From: Flavobacteriales bacterium
Lineage (GTDB): Bacteria; Bacteroidota; Bacteroidia; Flavobacteriales_F; PHOS-HE28
NCBI GenBank assembly: GCA_016710965.1
Contig: JADJTW010000031.1
Span: forward strand, 744,001 to 808,000
Length of the DNA stretch: 64,000 bases
Direction of reading: 5' to 3'
Both the position numbers and the translations under genes were made by a program. Below the pieces are notes generated by a model that was not told the DNA's origin, did no database searches, and was given only the letters and a program-made list of their open reading frames with translations. This document shows, one piece after another, positions 1-8,271 of this stretch; the first letter of the stretch is position 1; each line of letters opens with the position of its first letter.

Positions 1-130
1 TGCGGGCGATGATATCGAGCTCGTCCCTGCCATGGCGCCAGTTGCGCTCCAACACCTCATAGCCCAGGTCTTCCAGGTAGCGGCATGCCACTTGCTCCCC
101 TAGGGCGCCGGTGCGGTTGTGCTCGGCCAT
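1..130 (-). CDS. YraN family (UPF0102) protein, N-terminal part only
   Basis: Only the first 43 codons lie in the window; the gene reads leftwards from an ATG at 130-128 and continues past base 1. The visible sequence carries the family start: GALGEQVACRYL at residues 8-19, then GYEVLERNWR and the acidic core DELDIIA near residue 40. In this family that core belongs to a restriction-endonuclease-like fold; the cellular role is not well defined. Family assignment rests on this signature alone. Confidence 0.8.
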   Translation of the reverse strand, partial: MAEHNRTGALGEQVACRYLEDLGYEVLERNWRHGRDELDIIAR

Positions 131-236
131 GTGTGGATAGTGGGGGCGTAACCATGCAACCAAGCCCCCGTTGAAGGCCCTAAAATTGGGGAAGAATCAA
201 CCCGCCGGCGAACTCTGCCGGTAAACCAGACCGACC

Positions 237-881
237 ATGCGCACGCTGCAACACTCCTTCCGCCTCTCCGGGCTCCTGCTCTTGTTCGCCTCCGGCGCAC
301 TCGCAGCCCAGTCGTTCGAAGGGGCCATCGAGTTCACCAAGACCACCGGCCCGGTGGTGACCAACTACAAGTACTACGTGAAGGGCGAGCGTGTGCGCAT
401 CGAAGAGATCAGCTCGCGCGGAGAGGTGCAGGGCATCATGCTGGTGGATACGCGCGACAAGACGGTTACCGCCCTGAGCCCAGAGCGCAAACTGTACATG
501 GATGTGCCCAATATGCGCCTGCCCAAGGATGTGGAGACTCAGGTGCAAAAGACCGCCGACCAGAAGCAGATCGCTGGCTACGCCTGCGAGAAGTGGCTGG
601 TGAAGAGCGCCAAGGAGGACCGCCAGATCACCTATTGGGTGGCCGCTGACGAGTTCAACTTCTTCATCCCCTTGCTCGAAACACTCAACCGCAAGGATGA
701 GCAAGCCGTGTTCTTCCTGCAGATCAAAGATGCGTTTGGCGTATTCCCGATGCTCGGCATCGAACAGAAGATGGATGGCGCGGAGGTGAGCCGCTTGGAA
801 GTGACCAAGGTGACGAAGGGCGCTCAGAAGCCCACCTTGTTCGAAATCCCTGCCGGATTCAACAAGTTCGAGAGGAACTAG
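237..881 (+). CDS. DUF4412-like secreted protein
   Basis: A 214-residue protein with an N-terminal signal peptide (hydrophobic SGLLLLFASGALA, cleavage near AAQS at residue 25). The mature part is predicted to be beta-rich. It begins FEGAIEFTKTTGP and contains the segment IAGYACEKWLVKS, both typical of DUF4412 proteins of Bacteroidota, where a modified target is 'cured' from a conserved xGYxCxK motif. The function of the family is unknown; an envelope location is inferred from the signal peptide. The gene stands alone: it is separated from the leftward YraN gene and faces the convergent LD-carboxypeptidase gene 27 bases downstream. Confidence 0.75.
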   Translation: MRTLQHSFRLSGLLLLFASGALAAQSFEGAIEFTKTTGPVVTNYKYYVKGERVRIEEISSRGEVQGIMLVDTRDKTVTALSPERKLYMDVPNMRLPKDVETQVQKTADQKQIAGYACEKWLVKSAKEDRQITYWVAADEFNFFIPLLETLNRKDEQAVFFLQIKDAFGVFPMLGIEQKMDGAEVSRLEVTKVTKGAQKPTLFEIPAGFNKFERN

Positions 882-908
882 CCGCAAAGACACAACGGCG
901 CAAAGGGC

Positions 909-1853
909 TCAGGCGGTCCGCGCGCCTTCGAAGCTCAGCGTTGCACCCTCCGCGGTGACGCTGAGCTTCGCCTTTTGGCCCATGAGCAGCGCGCGATTGT
1001 CCGCGATATGGCCCGCAGGGAAACCGTAGCAGACAGGATAGTGTGCCGCGCCGATGGCCTTATCCACGATCTGCTCTGCGATGAGCCCGAAGGGATCGTT
1101 CGGGTCCTTGTCCTTCATCTCTATCATCCCGCCCACCACAAGCCCGGCGATGCGCTCGAACCAGCCGCCGAGCTTCAGGTTCATGATCATGCGGTCCACG
1201 TGGTAGAGCAGTTCGTCCAAGTCCTCTATGAAGAGGATCTTGCCCGTGGGGTCGATGTCGTACGGCGTACCACGAAGTGCGTATAGCAGCGAGAGGTTGC
1301 CGCCCACGAGGATGCCTTCGCATTCACCTGGCCTGTTAGCAGCGGTAGGTTCCATGCCCAACTCGCGCATGGAGTGGAGCGTTAGCATCTCGCCGAAGAG
1401 CGCCTTGCGCAAGGTCTCACGTGCGGTATCCGATTTCGCGCCAACGTTGAAAGGCATTTGTGCGTGCAGCGATGCGATACCCAGTTTGTGCAACGCGTTG
1501 TGCAACACCGTCACATCGCTGAAGCCCACCAGCCACTTCGGGTTGCGCTTGAACGCATCGAGGTCCATGTGCTTCAACAGATGCACGGTACCATAGCCAC
1601 CACGTGCGCACCAGATCGCTTTCACTTCGGGATCATCGAAGGCGGCTTGCAGATCCGCAGCACGTTGCTTGGAGGTGCCCGCTTGTTGGAAGTGCTTGCG
1701 ACCCACACAGGTGCCGAGCTTCACGTTCAAGCCCCAGCTCTTAGCCAACTCGATGCCGTCGTGCAGCTCATCACGCATGATGCTGCGCGCGGTGGGAACA
1801 ATGGCGATGGTGTCGCCCGGACGAAGGGAAGGAGGAACAAGAAGGTCGGACAT
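909..1853 (-). CDS. Muramoyltetrapeptide (LD-) carboxypeptidase, peptidase family S66
   Basis: This 314-residue protein has the S66 fold elements in order: GDTIAIVPTAR (residues 13-23), ARGGYGT (83-89), the nucleophile elbow GFSDVT with Ser112, IEDLDE with Glu210, and GFPAGH with His282. Those three residues form the Ser-Glu-His triad of LdcA-type enzymes, which remove the terminal D-Ala from murein tetrapeptides during peptidoglycan recycling. No signal peptide is seen, so it probably acts in the cytoplasm. I start at the ATG at 1853 because it lies directly before the conserved SDLLVPPSLRPGD. An in-frame extension to 1958 would run into the divergent metG start region and adds unlikely sequence. 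Confidence 0.9.
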   Translation of the reverse strand: MSDLLVPPSLRPGDTIAIVPTARSIMRDELHDGIELAKSWGLNVKLGTCVGRKHFQQAGTSKQRAADLQAAFDDPEVKAIWCARGGYGTVHLLKHMDLDAFKRNPKWLVGFSDVTVLHNALHKLGIASLHAQMPFNVGAKSDTARETLRKALFGEMLTLHSMRELGMEPTAANRPGECEGILVGGNLSLLYALRGTPYDIDPTGKILFIEDLDELLYHVDRMIMNLKLGGWFERIAGLVVGGMIEMKDKDPNDPFGLIAEQIVDKAIGAAHYPVCYGFPAGHIADNRALLMGQKAKLSVTAEGATLSFEGARTA

Positions 1854-1908
1854 GGAAAGGGCGACGAAGGTGCGCACCGGCTTGGATCTCCACAACGATC
1901 CGGCGGGG

Positions 1909-1916
1909 TACTTTCG
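1909..1916 (+). promoter_or_regulatory. Putative -7 box (TACTTTCG) before metG
   Basis: TACTTTCG resembles the Bacteroidota -7 consensus TAnnTTTG and lies 50 bases before the metG start. No well-spaced -33 TTTG was found. Confidence 0.4.
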
Positions 1917-1966
1917 CGAACCCTCAACGAAGCGTTCCCAGGCGCCGCCCAGGGCCATACCGACCC

Positions 1967-4060
1967 GTGAAAGAACCCGTCCGCCATACCGTTACTGCCG
2001 CCCTGCCCTACGCCAACGGCCCCCTGCACATCGGGCACATCGCCGGGGCCTACCTGCCGGCCGACATCTACGTGCGCTGCCTACGGGCGCGGGGCAAGGA
2101 GGTGCTTTTCATCTGCGGCAGCGACGAGCACGGGGCGGCCATCACCATCCGGGCCATGAAGGAGGGCACCACCCCGCGCGCCATCGTGGACAAGTACCAC
2201 GCGCTCATGGGCCAGGCCTTTGCGGACTTCGGCATCCACTTCGACATCTACCACCGCACCAGCAGCGAGCTGCACAAGGAGACCTCGCAGGCCTTCTTCC
2301 TGAAACTGAACGAGAACGGCGCCTTCACGCAGCAGGAGGAACAGCAGTATTACGACGAGGAGGCGAAGCAATTCCTTGCCGACCGCTACATCATGGGCAC
2401 CTGCCCCAGCTGCGGCAACCCCGATGCCTATGGCGACCAGTGCGAGAAGTGCGGCAGCGCCCTCAGCCCGAAGGACCTGATCGACCCGCGCAGCACCTTG
2501 AGCGGCGCGAAGCCCGTTCTGAAGGCGACTTCGCATTGGTACCTGCCCATGGAGCGCAGCCAGCAATGGGTGGAAGAGTGGATCAATACTGGTATGCTGG
2601 ACGGCGTGCAGCACCACGACCCCAAAGAGTGGAAGCCACCCGTGCTGGGACAATGCAACAGCTGGCTGAAGGACGGATTGCGTCCGCGCGCGATGACGCG
2701 TGACCTGGACTGGGGCGTGCCCGTGCCATTGCCCGGTGCGGAAGGCAAGGTGCTCTATGTTTGGCTCGATGCCCCCATCGGCTACATCAGCGCCACCAAA
2801 CAGTGGGCGAAGGACAAAGGGGCGGATTGGGAGAAATGGTGGAAGGCGGATGACACGCGCCTGCTGCACTTCATCGGCAAGGACAACATCGTCTTCCACG
2901 CCATCATCTTCCCGATCCTGCTGAAGATGCACGGCGGCTACGTGCTTCCGCAGAACGTGCCTGCCAATGAGTTCCTCAACCTCGAAGGGAAGAAGATCAG
3001 CACCAGCCGCAACTGGGCGGTTTGGTTGCACGAGTACATCGAGCGCTGGCCGGGGCGACAGGATGAACTGCGTTACGCGCTCGCGAGCATCCTGCCCGAG
3101 TTCAAGGACAGCGAGTTCACGTGGAAGGATTTCCAGGACAAGAACAACAACGAGCTCGTTTCCATCCTCGGCAACTTCGTGCAGCGCGTGTTCGTGCTCT
3201 GCCACAAGTACTATAATGGCAAAGTGCCGGAACCCGCAGGCGGCAACGAACAGGACGTGTTGCTCTGGGCCGAACTGAACGTGTTGCCTGCGAAGGTGTC
3301 GGAGGAAGTGGACCGCTTCCGCTTCCGCGATGCCATGGCAAGTGCCATGCAAGCAGCACGCCTCGGGAACAAGTACCTCACGGATACCGAACCGTGGAAG
3401 TTGGAGAAGACCGACCCAGAGCGCGTTCGCACGATCCTTTACAACAGCTTGCGCATCACCGCAGCGCTAAGTGTGCTGTTGGAGCCCTTCCTTCCCTACA
3501 CTGCTCAGAAGCTGCGGACCATGCTCGGTCTGGTCAAGCTCAACTGGGATGATGCCTTGCGCGCTGACCTGATCAAACCCGGCATGACGCTCGGCAGAGC
3601 AGAACATCTTTTCAAACCCATCGACGACGCTGCCATTGCCGCAGAGGTCGAACGCCTGCACGCCATGGAACCAGCGACACCTTCATCCGCCGAGCCGAAC
3701 ACCGCGCCCACGCCTGCTGCGGTCGCCAAACCGAACATCAGCTTCGACGATTTCGCGAAGCTCGATCTGCGCGTGGGCACCATCACCGGCGCTGAGCGTG
3801 TACCCAAGGCGGACAAGCTGTTGAAGCTCGCGATCGACATCGGTGAAGCCACGCCGCGCACGGTGGTGAGCGGTATCGCACAGCACTTTGCACCGGAACA
3901 GCTGGTCGGACAGCAAGTAGTACTGGTCGCCAACCTCGAACCCCGCAAGATGCGCGGCGTCGAGAGCCAGGGCATGGTGCTCATGGCCGAGGATGCCACT
4001 GGCAAATTGGTCTTCGTGCAGGCCAAGGATGTGTTGGAGGCTGGAGCGGAGGTGCGTTGA
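1967..4060 (+). CDS. metG: Methionyl-tRNA synthetase with C-terminal tRNA-binding domain
   Basis: This class I synthetase charges tRNA-Met with methionine. The 697 residues show the HIGH motif (PLHIGH, residues 19-24), a zinc-binding insert with CPSC...CEKC (about 146-162), and the KMSKS equivalent KKISTS near 343. An anticodon-binding helical region follows, then a Trbp111-like OB-fold domain from about residue 592 (FAKLDLRVGTITGAERVPKADKLLK). The C-terminal domain gives dimerisation and tRNA binding in related long MetRS proteins. The start is GTG at 1967, which fits the family N terminus (HTVTAALPYANGPLHIGH). The gene is divergent from the LD-carboxypeptidase gene, and a toxin-antitoxin pair follows 19 bases downstream. 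Confidence 0.97.
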   Translation: MKEPVRHTVTAALPYANGPLHIGHIAGAYLPADIYVRCLRARGKEVLFICGSDEHGAAITIRAMKEGTTPRAIVDKYHALMGQAFADFGIHFDIYHRTSSELHKETSQAFFLKLNENGAFTQQEEQQYYDEEAKQFLADRYIMGTCPSCGNPDAYGDQCEKCGSALSPKDLIDPRSTLSGAKPVLKATSHWYLPMERSQQWVEEWINTGMLDGVQHHDPKEWKPPVLGQCNSWLKDGLRPRAMTRDLDWGVPVPLPGAEGKVLYVWLDAPIGYISATKQWAKDKGADWEKWWKADDTRLLHFIGKDNIVFHAIIFPILLKMHGGYVLPQNVPANEFLNLEGKKISTSRNWAVWLHEYIERWPGRQDELRYALASILPEFKDSEFTWKDFQDKNNNELVSILGNFVQRVFVLCHKYYNGKVPEPAGGNEQDVLLWAELNVLPAKVSEEVDRFRFRDAMASAMQAARLGNKYLTDTEPWKLEKTDPERVRTILYNSLRITAALSVLLEPFLPYTAQKLRTMLGLVKLNWDDALRADLIKPGMTLGRAEHLFKPIDDAAIAAEVERLHAMEPATPSSAEPNTAPTPAAVAKPNISFDDFAKLDLRVGTITGAERVPKADKLLKLAIDIGEATPRTVVSGIAQHFAPEQLVGQQVVLVANLEPRKMRGVESQGMVLMAEDATGKLVFVQAKDVLEAGAEVR

Positions 4061-4063
4061 GAT

Positions 4064-4071
4064 TACATTTG
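4064..4071 (+). promoter_or_regulatory. -7 box TACATTTG before the toxin-antitoxin pair
   Basis: A perfect TAnnTTTG match only 8 bases before the ATG at 4080. If the box sits at -7, the transcript would start at or next to the start codon (leaderless). Confidence 0.55.
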
Positions 4072-4079
4072 GAATCAAG

Positions 4080-4346
4080 ATGACCAGCACCAAAGCAGCG
4101 ATCCTGAAGCGTGTGCGCGAAACAATGGATGAGGCGTTGTTGGAGAACATCCGTGCCTATCTCGAAGCTGGCGAAGGAGATGCTTGGCACAACTTGCACC
4201 CGGACATCCGTACATCGCTGGACAGGAGCCTTGCGCAACTGGACCGCGGGGAGGGGCGATCACATGCCGCTGTGATGTCAGACATGCGAACATGGTTGAA
4301 AGCGTCCGCTGGTCACCCGAAGCCGAAGCGCGATTCAGGGCGGTAG
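4080..4346 (+). CDS. Putative antitoxin of a RelE/ParE-type pair
   Basis: An 88-residue, helix-rich, charged protein beginning MTSTKAAILKRV. Its stop lies 55 bases inside the next gene, which encodes a RelE/ParE-like toxin. Size, position and overlap fit the antitoxin of a type II system, which would bind its toxin and repress its own promoter. I recognise no specific DNA-binding domain, so the role is inferred from context. The start is the ATG at 4080, directly behind a -7-like box; an in-frame upstream extension would run inside metG. Confidence 0.6.
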   Translation: MTSTKAAILKRVRETMDEALLENIRAYLEAGEGDAWHNLHPDIRTSLDRSLAQLDRGEGRSHAAVMSDMRTWLKASAGHPKPKRDSGR

Positions 4347-4591
4347 TTTCCTACCTCCGGACCAATTGGTCCGTGCGTGATGCGCACCGCTTCATGCAAC
4401 GGACCGATCAGGCGGTGCGCATGATCATGCGCTTTCCGGGCATGTCCCGCAAGGGGCGCAAGGGAACACGCGAGGTCCTGGTCACCAAGCACAACATCAT
4501 GACATTCCGGATCAAGAAGAAGGAGTTGCAGATCGTCGGTTTCTGGGACACGCGGCAACATCCTTCGCGGAGACGCATTTCGGAACTCTGA
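4292..4591 (+). CDS. RelE/ParE family toxin
   Basis: The 99-residue product has the layout of the RelE/ParE fold: an N-terminal strand and helix (VESVRWSPEAEARFRAVVSYL), a middle helix (VRDAHRFMQRTDQAVRMI), then FPGMSRKGRKGTREVLVTKHNIMTFRIKKKELQIVGFWDTRQHPSRR. The R-E-V-L and F-W-D-T-R-Q-H-P segments are typical of the ParE/YoeB-like superfamily, whose members are ribosome-dependent mRNA endonucleases or gyrase poisons. Which of the two activities applies cannot be told from the sequence. The start at 4292 gives a 55-base overlap with the antitoxin gene, suggesting coupled translation. Confidence 0.8.
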   Translation: MVESVRWSPEAEARFRAVVSYLRTNWSVRDAHRFMQRTDQAVRMIMRFPGMSRKGRKGTREVLVTKHNIMTFRIKKKELQIVGFWDTRQHPSRRRISEL

Positions 4592-4607
4592 CCGATCGCG
4601 CTTCCCC

Positions 4608-4615
4608 TACTTTCG
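4608..4615 (+). promoter_or_regulatory. -7-like box TACTTTCG before the CotH-like gene
   Basis: The box ends 4 bases before the GTG start at 4620, so a leaderless transcript is predicted if the box is used. Confidence 0.45.
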
Positions 4616-4619
4616 GCCG

Positions 4620-6671
4620 GTGCGTTGCGCATTCGCCCTCTTCCTCCAATTGACCTGTTCGATCGCGAGCGCGCAGAACAGCGTCCTCTTGAACGAGGTG
4701 TTGCCCGGTAACCAGGGCATCACCACCGATAGCGCGGGCCACACACCGGACTGGATCGAACTGTTCAATCCAAGTTCCAAGGAGATCGATCTGAACGGCT
4801 GGCGCATCGCCATGGCGGGACGACAACACGTGTTCACTGCATCGCTCGTCGTACCAGCCAAGGGCTATCGCACGGTGTGGTGTGATGGTCGCACGAACGA
4901 CGGCACAGATCACATCGCCTTTCGCCTGGCGCGCGAAGGCGGGGCACTGCTGCTCATCGCACCCGATGGCATGACCATCGCCGATGTGTTCAGCTATCCG
5001 GTGGTTCGTGGCAACGTGAGCATCGGACGGTACCCGGATGGTGAGAAGGCCTGGAGCTATTTCACCGAACCGACTCCAAGTGCGCGCAACTGGAGTGAGA
5101 CCGGTATGATCAAAGGCCCTTGCCAACCACCCAGTGCTTCCAATGCGTCAGGTCATTACAATGGTCCGTTCGAAGTGGAACTGCGCAGCGATGATGGAAC
5201 TAAGATCCGCTACACAGTGGATGGCTCAGCACCGACACAAGAGCATGGTACATTCTACAACGCGCCGATACCCGTTGAAACCAGCACCACGATCCGTGCG
5301 ATCGCCATGGCCAATGGACATCTTCCGAGCGATGCGTTCTGTGCTACCTATAACCTCGGCGATGGAAGCGGCGAGGCGCTGGCGTTGAGCCTCTCCCCTG
5401 CTGACCTCTGGGACGACAGTACGGGCATCTACACCACGGGCGTGTTCAACAACAACACGCGCAGTGGCAAGGACTGGGAACGAAGTGGCGTTGCGGAATG
5501 GATCGGGGCTGGTGCAATGGACGTTGGTGTGCGCATCAGCGGAAGCGGCTCGCGCGGTGCGCGCAAGCGATCTTTCAAGCTCTATGCGCGCGATGGATCG
5601 TTCCCGTTCGCGGACAGCACGCATGTGGACGAAGGGCTGCTCCGTGCTGATGCTGGAGCGCACTCCTTCCTGCGCAACACGACACTCGAGGAATTGGTGC
5701 GGCGCTACGACCTGCATCTCGCCATGCAGCCTTCACGAGCCGTACCGCTCTACCTCAACGCGGCATACTGGGGCCTCTACCGATGGATGCCAGCCAAGGA
5801 TGGAGATTGGCTGAAGCAGGTGAGCGGTGCCGAGGCGGTCGATCTGCTCGAGGGGCCTGCGGCCGTTGCATTGAACGGGAACAACAACCACTTCCTCCGC
5901 GCGCAGGAACTGCTCCTGCACGGTGCCCCGTTGGACAGCACCGAAGCGCTGTTCGATGTGCAAAGCCTGATCGATCTCGCCTGCATCGATCTGTGGACCG
6001 GTCGCGCCGATCACGACCTCAACGTACGCTGCTACCGGCCGAGGCAAGCCGGTGGTCGTTGGCGCTGGGTCCTCTTCGACATGGACCTATGGGCACCGGC
6101 TGAAGAGAACTCCGCGCAACGCATGGCATTGGCAGCGGCGCCGGAAACACCGTTCATTCCGCAATTGTTGGCGCATGCCGATCTGCAAGAGCGATTGCTT
6201 GCGCGCATCATCGCGCTTCAAGCAGCGGTGTTCTCGAAGGCCGGTGATGTAGCCGACAGCATTCATCGCGCACATGAGCCGGAGCTGCTCGCCGACTTCC
6301 GTCGATGGGAACTGGAGTTGGACTTGCCGCACCCGGATTCATCGCTTGCTGCATTGCAAGCCTTCACACTGGCACGCCCGCAACACCTCTTCACCTACCT
6401 CGCGCGTCTTACAGGACGAAAATTGCGGACGGTGACGGTTGAAGCACCGACTGCGGAACATGGCCAGCTCCTTATCGATGGACTGCCGCTTTCACCGGGC
6501 AAGCACGAGGTGCGGTGTTTCAGCGGCGTGGCCCTCGAAGTGGAAGTGCGAGCGGTCAACGGCGTCGAGTTCGCTGATTGGAAGGGCTTGGACCTGGAAG
6601 GACCGAAGGGATCGGTCGACCTCTCTCGTGGAAAGAACGTGCGAGCGGTGTTCCGCGCACTCGTCCCCTAG
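4620..6671 (+). CDS. Secreted lamin-tail / CotH-kinase-like protein
   Basis: A 683-residue protein with a signal peptide (MRCAFALFLQLTCSIASA). A lamin-tail domain follows at about residues 22-160 (VLLNEVLPGN, DWIELFNPSSKEIDLNGW), then a chitobiase/beta-hexosaminidase C-terminal-like module at about 180-245 (YNGPFEVELRSDDGTKIRYTVDGSAPT). The large remainder resembles the CotH kinase-like region of bacterial surface proteins (VGVRISGSGSRGARKRSFKLYARD, near residue 300). CotH proteins phosphorylate spore-coat proteins in Bacillus; in Bacteroidota the role is unknown. The C terminus looks like a beta-sandwich rather than a clear T9SS tail. The start is GTG at 4620. It converges on purQ with a 4-base overlap of stop regions. 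Confidence 0.8.
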   Translation: MRCAFALFLQLTCSIASAQNSVLLNEVLPGNQGITTDSAGHTPDWIELFNPSSKEIDLNGWRIAMAGRQHVFTASLVVPAKGYRTVWCDGRTNDGTDHIAFRLAREGGALLLIAPDGMTIADVFSYPVVRGNVSIGRYPDGEKAWSYFTEPTPSARNWSETGMIKGPCQPPSASNASGHYNGPFEVELRSDDGTKIRYTVDGSAPTQEHGTFYNAPIPVETSTTIRAIAMANGHLPSDAFCATYNLGDGSGEALALSLSPADLWDDSTGIYTTGVFNNNTRSGKDWERSGVAEWIGAGAMDVGVRISGSGSRGARKRSFKLYARDGSFPFADSTHVDEGLLRADAGAHSFLRNTTLEELVRRYDLHLAMQPSRAVPLYLNAAYWGLYRWMPAKDGDWLKQVSGAEAVDLLEGPAAVALNGNNNHFLRAQELLLHGAPLDSTEALFDVQSLIDLACIDLWTGRADHDLNVRCYRPRQAGGRWRWVLFDMDLWAPAEENSAQRMALAAAPETPFIPQLLAHADLQERLLARIIALQAAVFSKAGDVADSIHRAHEPELLADFRRWELELDLPHPDSSLAALQAFTLARPQHLFTYLARLTGRKLRTVTVEAPTAEHGQLLIDGLPLSPGKHEVRCFSGVALEVEVRAVNGVEFADWKGLDLEGPKGSVDLSRGKNVRAVFRALVP

Positions 6672-7357
6672 GCCAACACTTCCTTCAGCAACGAAGTGAA
6701 CAAGGACTTGCCGTCCGTATTGCCAAGGCGTTCATCGCAGGCACGCTCCGGGTGGGGCATCATGCCGAACACGTTGCGCGATTTGTTGCACACCCCGGCG
6801 ATGTTCTCCTTGCTTCCGTTCGGGTTGGCGTCGTCGGTGATCTTACCGTCGGCATCGCAATAGCGGAAGATCACCTGGTCATTGTCCTTCAGCGCCTTCA
6901 AGGTCGCTGCGTCGGCATGATAACGCCCCTCGCCGTGTGCGATGGGGATCTTCAGCGCCTTGTCGGGAACTGCGTTCGTCAGTGCCGTATTCGCGGTAGC
7001 GCGACGGATGAAGATGTTCTTCGAGATGAACTTCTGCCCTTCGTTGTGAAGGAGCGCCCCAGGAACGAGCCCTGCTTCGCAAAGAACCTGAAAGCCGTTG
7101 CACACGCCGAAGACCAGCCCGCCCTTCTTCGCGTGCGCGGCCACTTCTTGCATGATGGGCGAGAAACGCGCGATGGCACCACTGCGCAAGTAGTCGCCGT
7201 AGCTGAAACCGCCCGGCAGCACCACCATGTCCACGCCCTTGAGGTTGTGCTCCTTGTGCCAAAGCCGCTCCACCTGTTGACCTAAAAGGGTCTCCAGCAC
7301 GTGGATCATGTCCTCATCGCAATTGCTCCCTGGGAAGCTGACAACGCCGAATTTCAT
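6668..7357 (-). CDS. purQ: Phosphoribosylformylglycinamidine synthase, glutaminase subunit PurQ
   Basis: This class I glutamine amidotransferase subunit supplies ammonia to PurL for step four of purine synthesis (FGAR to FGAM). The 229 residues start MKFGVVSFPGSNCDEDM, contain LPGGFSYGDYLRSGAIA (residues 47-63), the nucleophile Cys86 in GVCNGFQ, and the His202/Glu204 pair in PHPE. Length and motifs match free-standing PurQ rather than the fused large PurL. No purL or purS lies nearby, so the subunits must be encoded elsewhere. Confidence 0.96.
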   Translation of the reverse strand: MKFGVVSFPGSNCDEDMIHVLETLLGQQVERLWHKEHNLKGVDMVVLPGGFSYGDYLRSGAIARFSPIMQEVAAHAKKGGLVFGVCNGFQVLCEAGLVPGALLHNEGQKFISKNIFIRRATANTALTNAVPDKALKIPIAHGEGRYHADAATLKALKDNDQVIFRYCDADGKITDDANPNGSKENIAGVCNKSRNVFGMMPHPERACDERLGNTDGKSLFTSLLKEVLA

Positions 7358-7395
7358 GGGTGGCGCCTTAGCCGAAAGGGGCGCAGGCTCGGGGC

Positions 7396-7403
7396 CGAAG
7401 GTA
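7396..7403 (-). promoter_or_regulatory. -7-like box TACCTTCG before purQ
   Basis: Reads TACCTTCG on the minus strand, 38 bases before the purQ ATG. No convincing -33 element. Confidence 0.35.
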
Positions 7404-7478
7404 TCCCGGGCCTTTCAACCATCGGTTCCCCCTAGCCCTGCGCTGGTTTGGGCCGTCCCCGCGCATGGGTCCATCACC

Positions 7479-7486
7479 TACATTTG
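7479..7486 (+). promoter_or_regulatory. -7 box TACATTTG before the yceD-rpmF-plsX-fabH operon
   Basis: A perfect TAnnTTTG match 25 bases before the TTG start of the DUF177 gene. It is the likeliest promoter of the fatty-acid operon. A TTTG at 7447-7450 is too far upstream for ideal spacing. Confidence 0.5.
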
Positions 7487-7511
7487 CCGTCCCCTTTTCG
7501 GGGGGTAGCCC

Positions 7512-8030
7512 TTGGAAGCGCTGAAGGAACATAGCATCCCATTCACCGGCCTGAAAGACGGCCAGCACCGCTTCGACTTCGTGCTGGGGCAGGAGTTCTT
7601 CGACGCCGCTCACGAGGAGGAGCTCACGGGTGGTCAGGCGCAAGTGGTGGTAACCCTGGACAAAACGCCCACCCTGCTGGTTGCCGGTATCCACGTGGAA
7701 GGGACGGTGGCGACCACATGCGACCGCTGCAACAGCTCCTTGGACCTGCCTGTGACGGGCGAGCAACAGCAGATCTTCCAGCTGCATGGCGAAGCCGACC
7801 CGGATGACGACGAGGTAGTGGTGCTGGCGCCCCAAGAGCACAGCATCAATCTATCGCACTACATCTACGAATGCCTGCGCCTGGCATTGCCCGCCCGGCG
7901 CGTGCATCCGCCGGGCCAATGCGATCCGGAGGTCGAGGCCGTTCTTGGCCATCTGGCCGTGGACCATGCTGAGAACCTACACGTCCCGGACCCGCGCTGG
8001 GATGCTCTGAAACAACTGAAGAACAAGTAG
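7512..8030 (+). CDS. YceD family protein (DUF177)
   Basis: A 172-residue cytoplasmic protein with the DUF177 core: a metal-binding-like CDRC pair (residues 75-78, after VEGTVATT) and the C-terminal stretch NLSHYIYECLRLALPARRVH. The family sits directly upstream of rpmF in many bacteria and has been linked to 23S rRNA and 50S maturation. Here it is the first gene of yceD-rpmF-plsX-fabH-accB-accC, 25 bases before rpmF. The start is a TTG at 7512, chosen because it begins the conserved region with no closer ATG; the exact start is uncertain. Confidence 0.88.
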   Translation: MEALKEHSIPFTGLKDGQHRFDFVLGQEFFDAAHEEELTGGQAQVVVTLDKTPTLLVAGIHVEGTVATTCDRCNSSLDLPVTGEQQQIFQLHGEADPDDDEVVVLAPQEHSINLSHYIYECLRLALPARRVHPPGQCDPEVEAVLGHLAVDHAENLHVPDPRWDALKQLKNK

Positions 8031-8055
8031 CCCCTGAGGCACAACACGTTGAGCC

Positions 8056-8247
8056 ATGCCAAACCCGAAACGCCGATTCTCCAAGACCCGCACCGCCAGC
8101 CGCAGAAGCACCAAGAAGGCGGGCGTGCCAACGGTAACCGTGGATGCCAACACCGGCGAAACGCACCTGCGGCACCGTGCCTACAAAGTGGGGGACGACC
8201 TCTACTACAACGGCAAATTGCTGGTGTCCAAGAACGCCGCTGAATAA
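8056..8247 (+). CDS. rpmF: 50S ribosomal protein L32
   Basis: A 63-residue basic protein that starts MPNPKRRFSKTRTASRRS, the highly conserved L32 N terminus, followed by the short beta region HLRHRAYKVGDDLYYNGKLL. This version lacks the zinc-binding cysteines of some L32 proteins. It belongs to the large ribosomal subunit. Its place between the DUF177 gene and plsX is a widely conserved arrangement tying ribosome synthesis to lipid synthesis. Confidence 0.97.
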   Translation: MPNPKRRFSKTRTASRRSTKKAGVPTVTVDANTGETHLRHRAYKVGDDLYYNGKLLVSKNAAE

Positions 8248-8271
8248 TCCCATCTTCGCCCGCGACATCCG

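Noticed and set aside
1854..1958. N-terminal extension of the LD-carboxypeptidase
   Set aside because: Unrelated to the family start and reaches into the divergent promoter region of metG.
2081..3352. 423-codon minus-strand ORF opposite metG
   Set aside because: Antisense shadow; His/Val/Glu-rich translation without domains.
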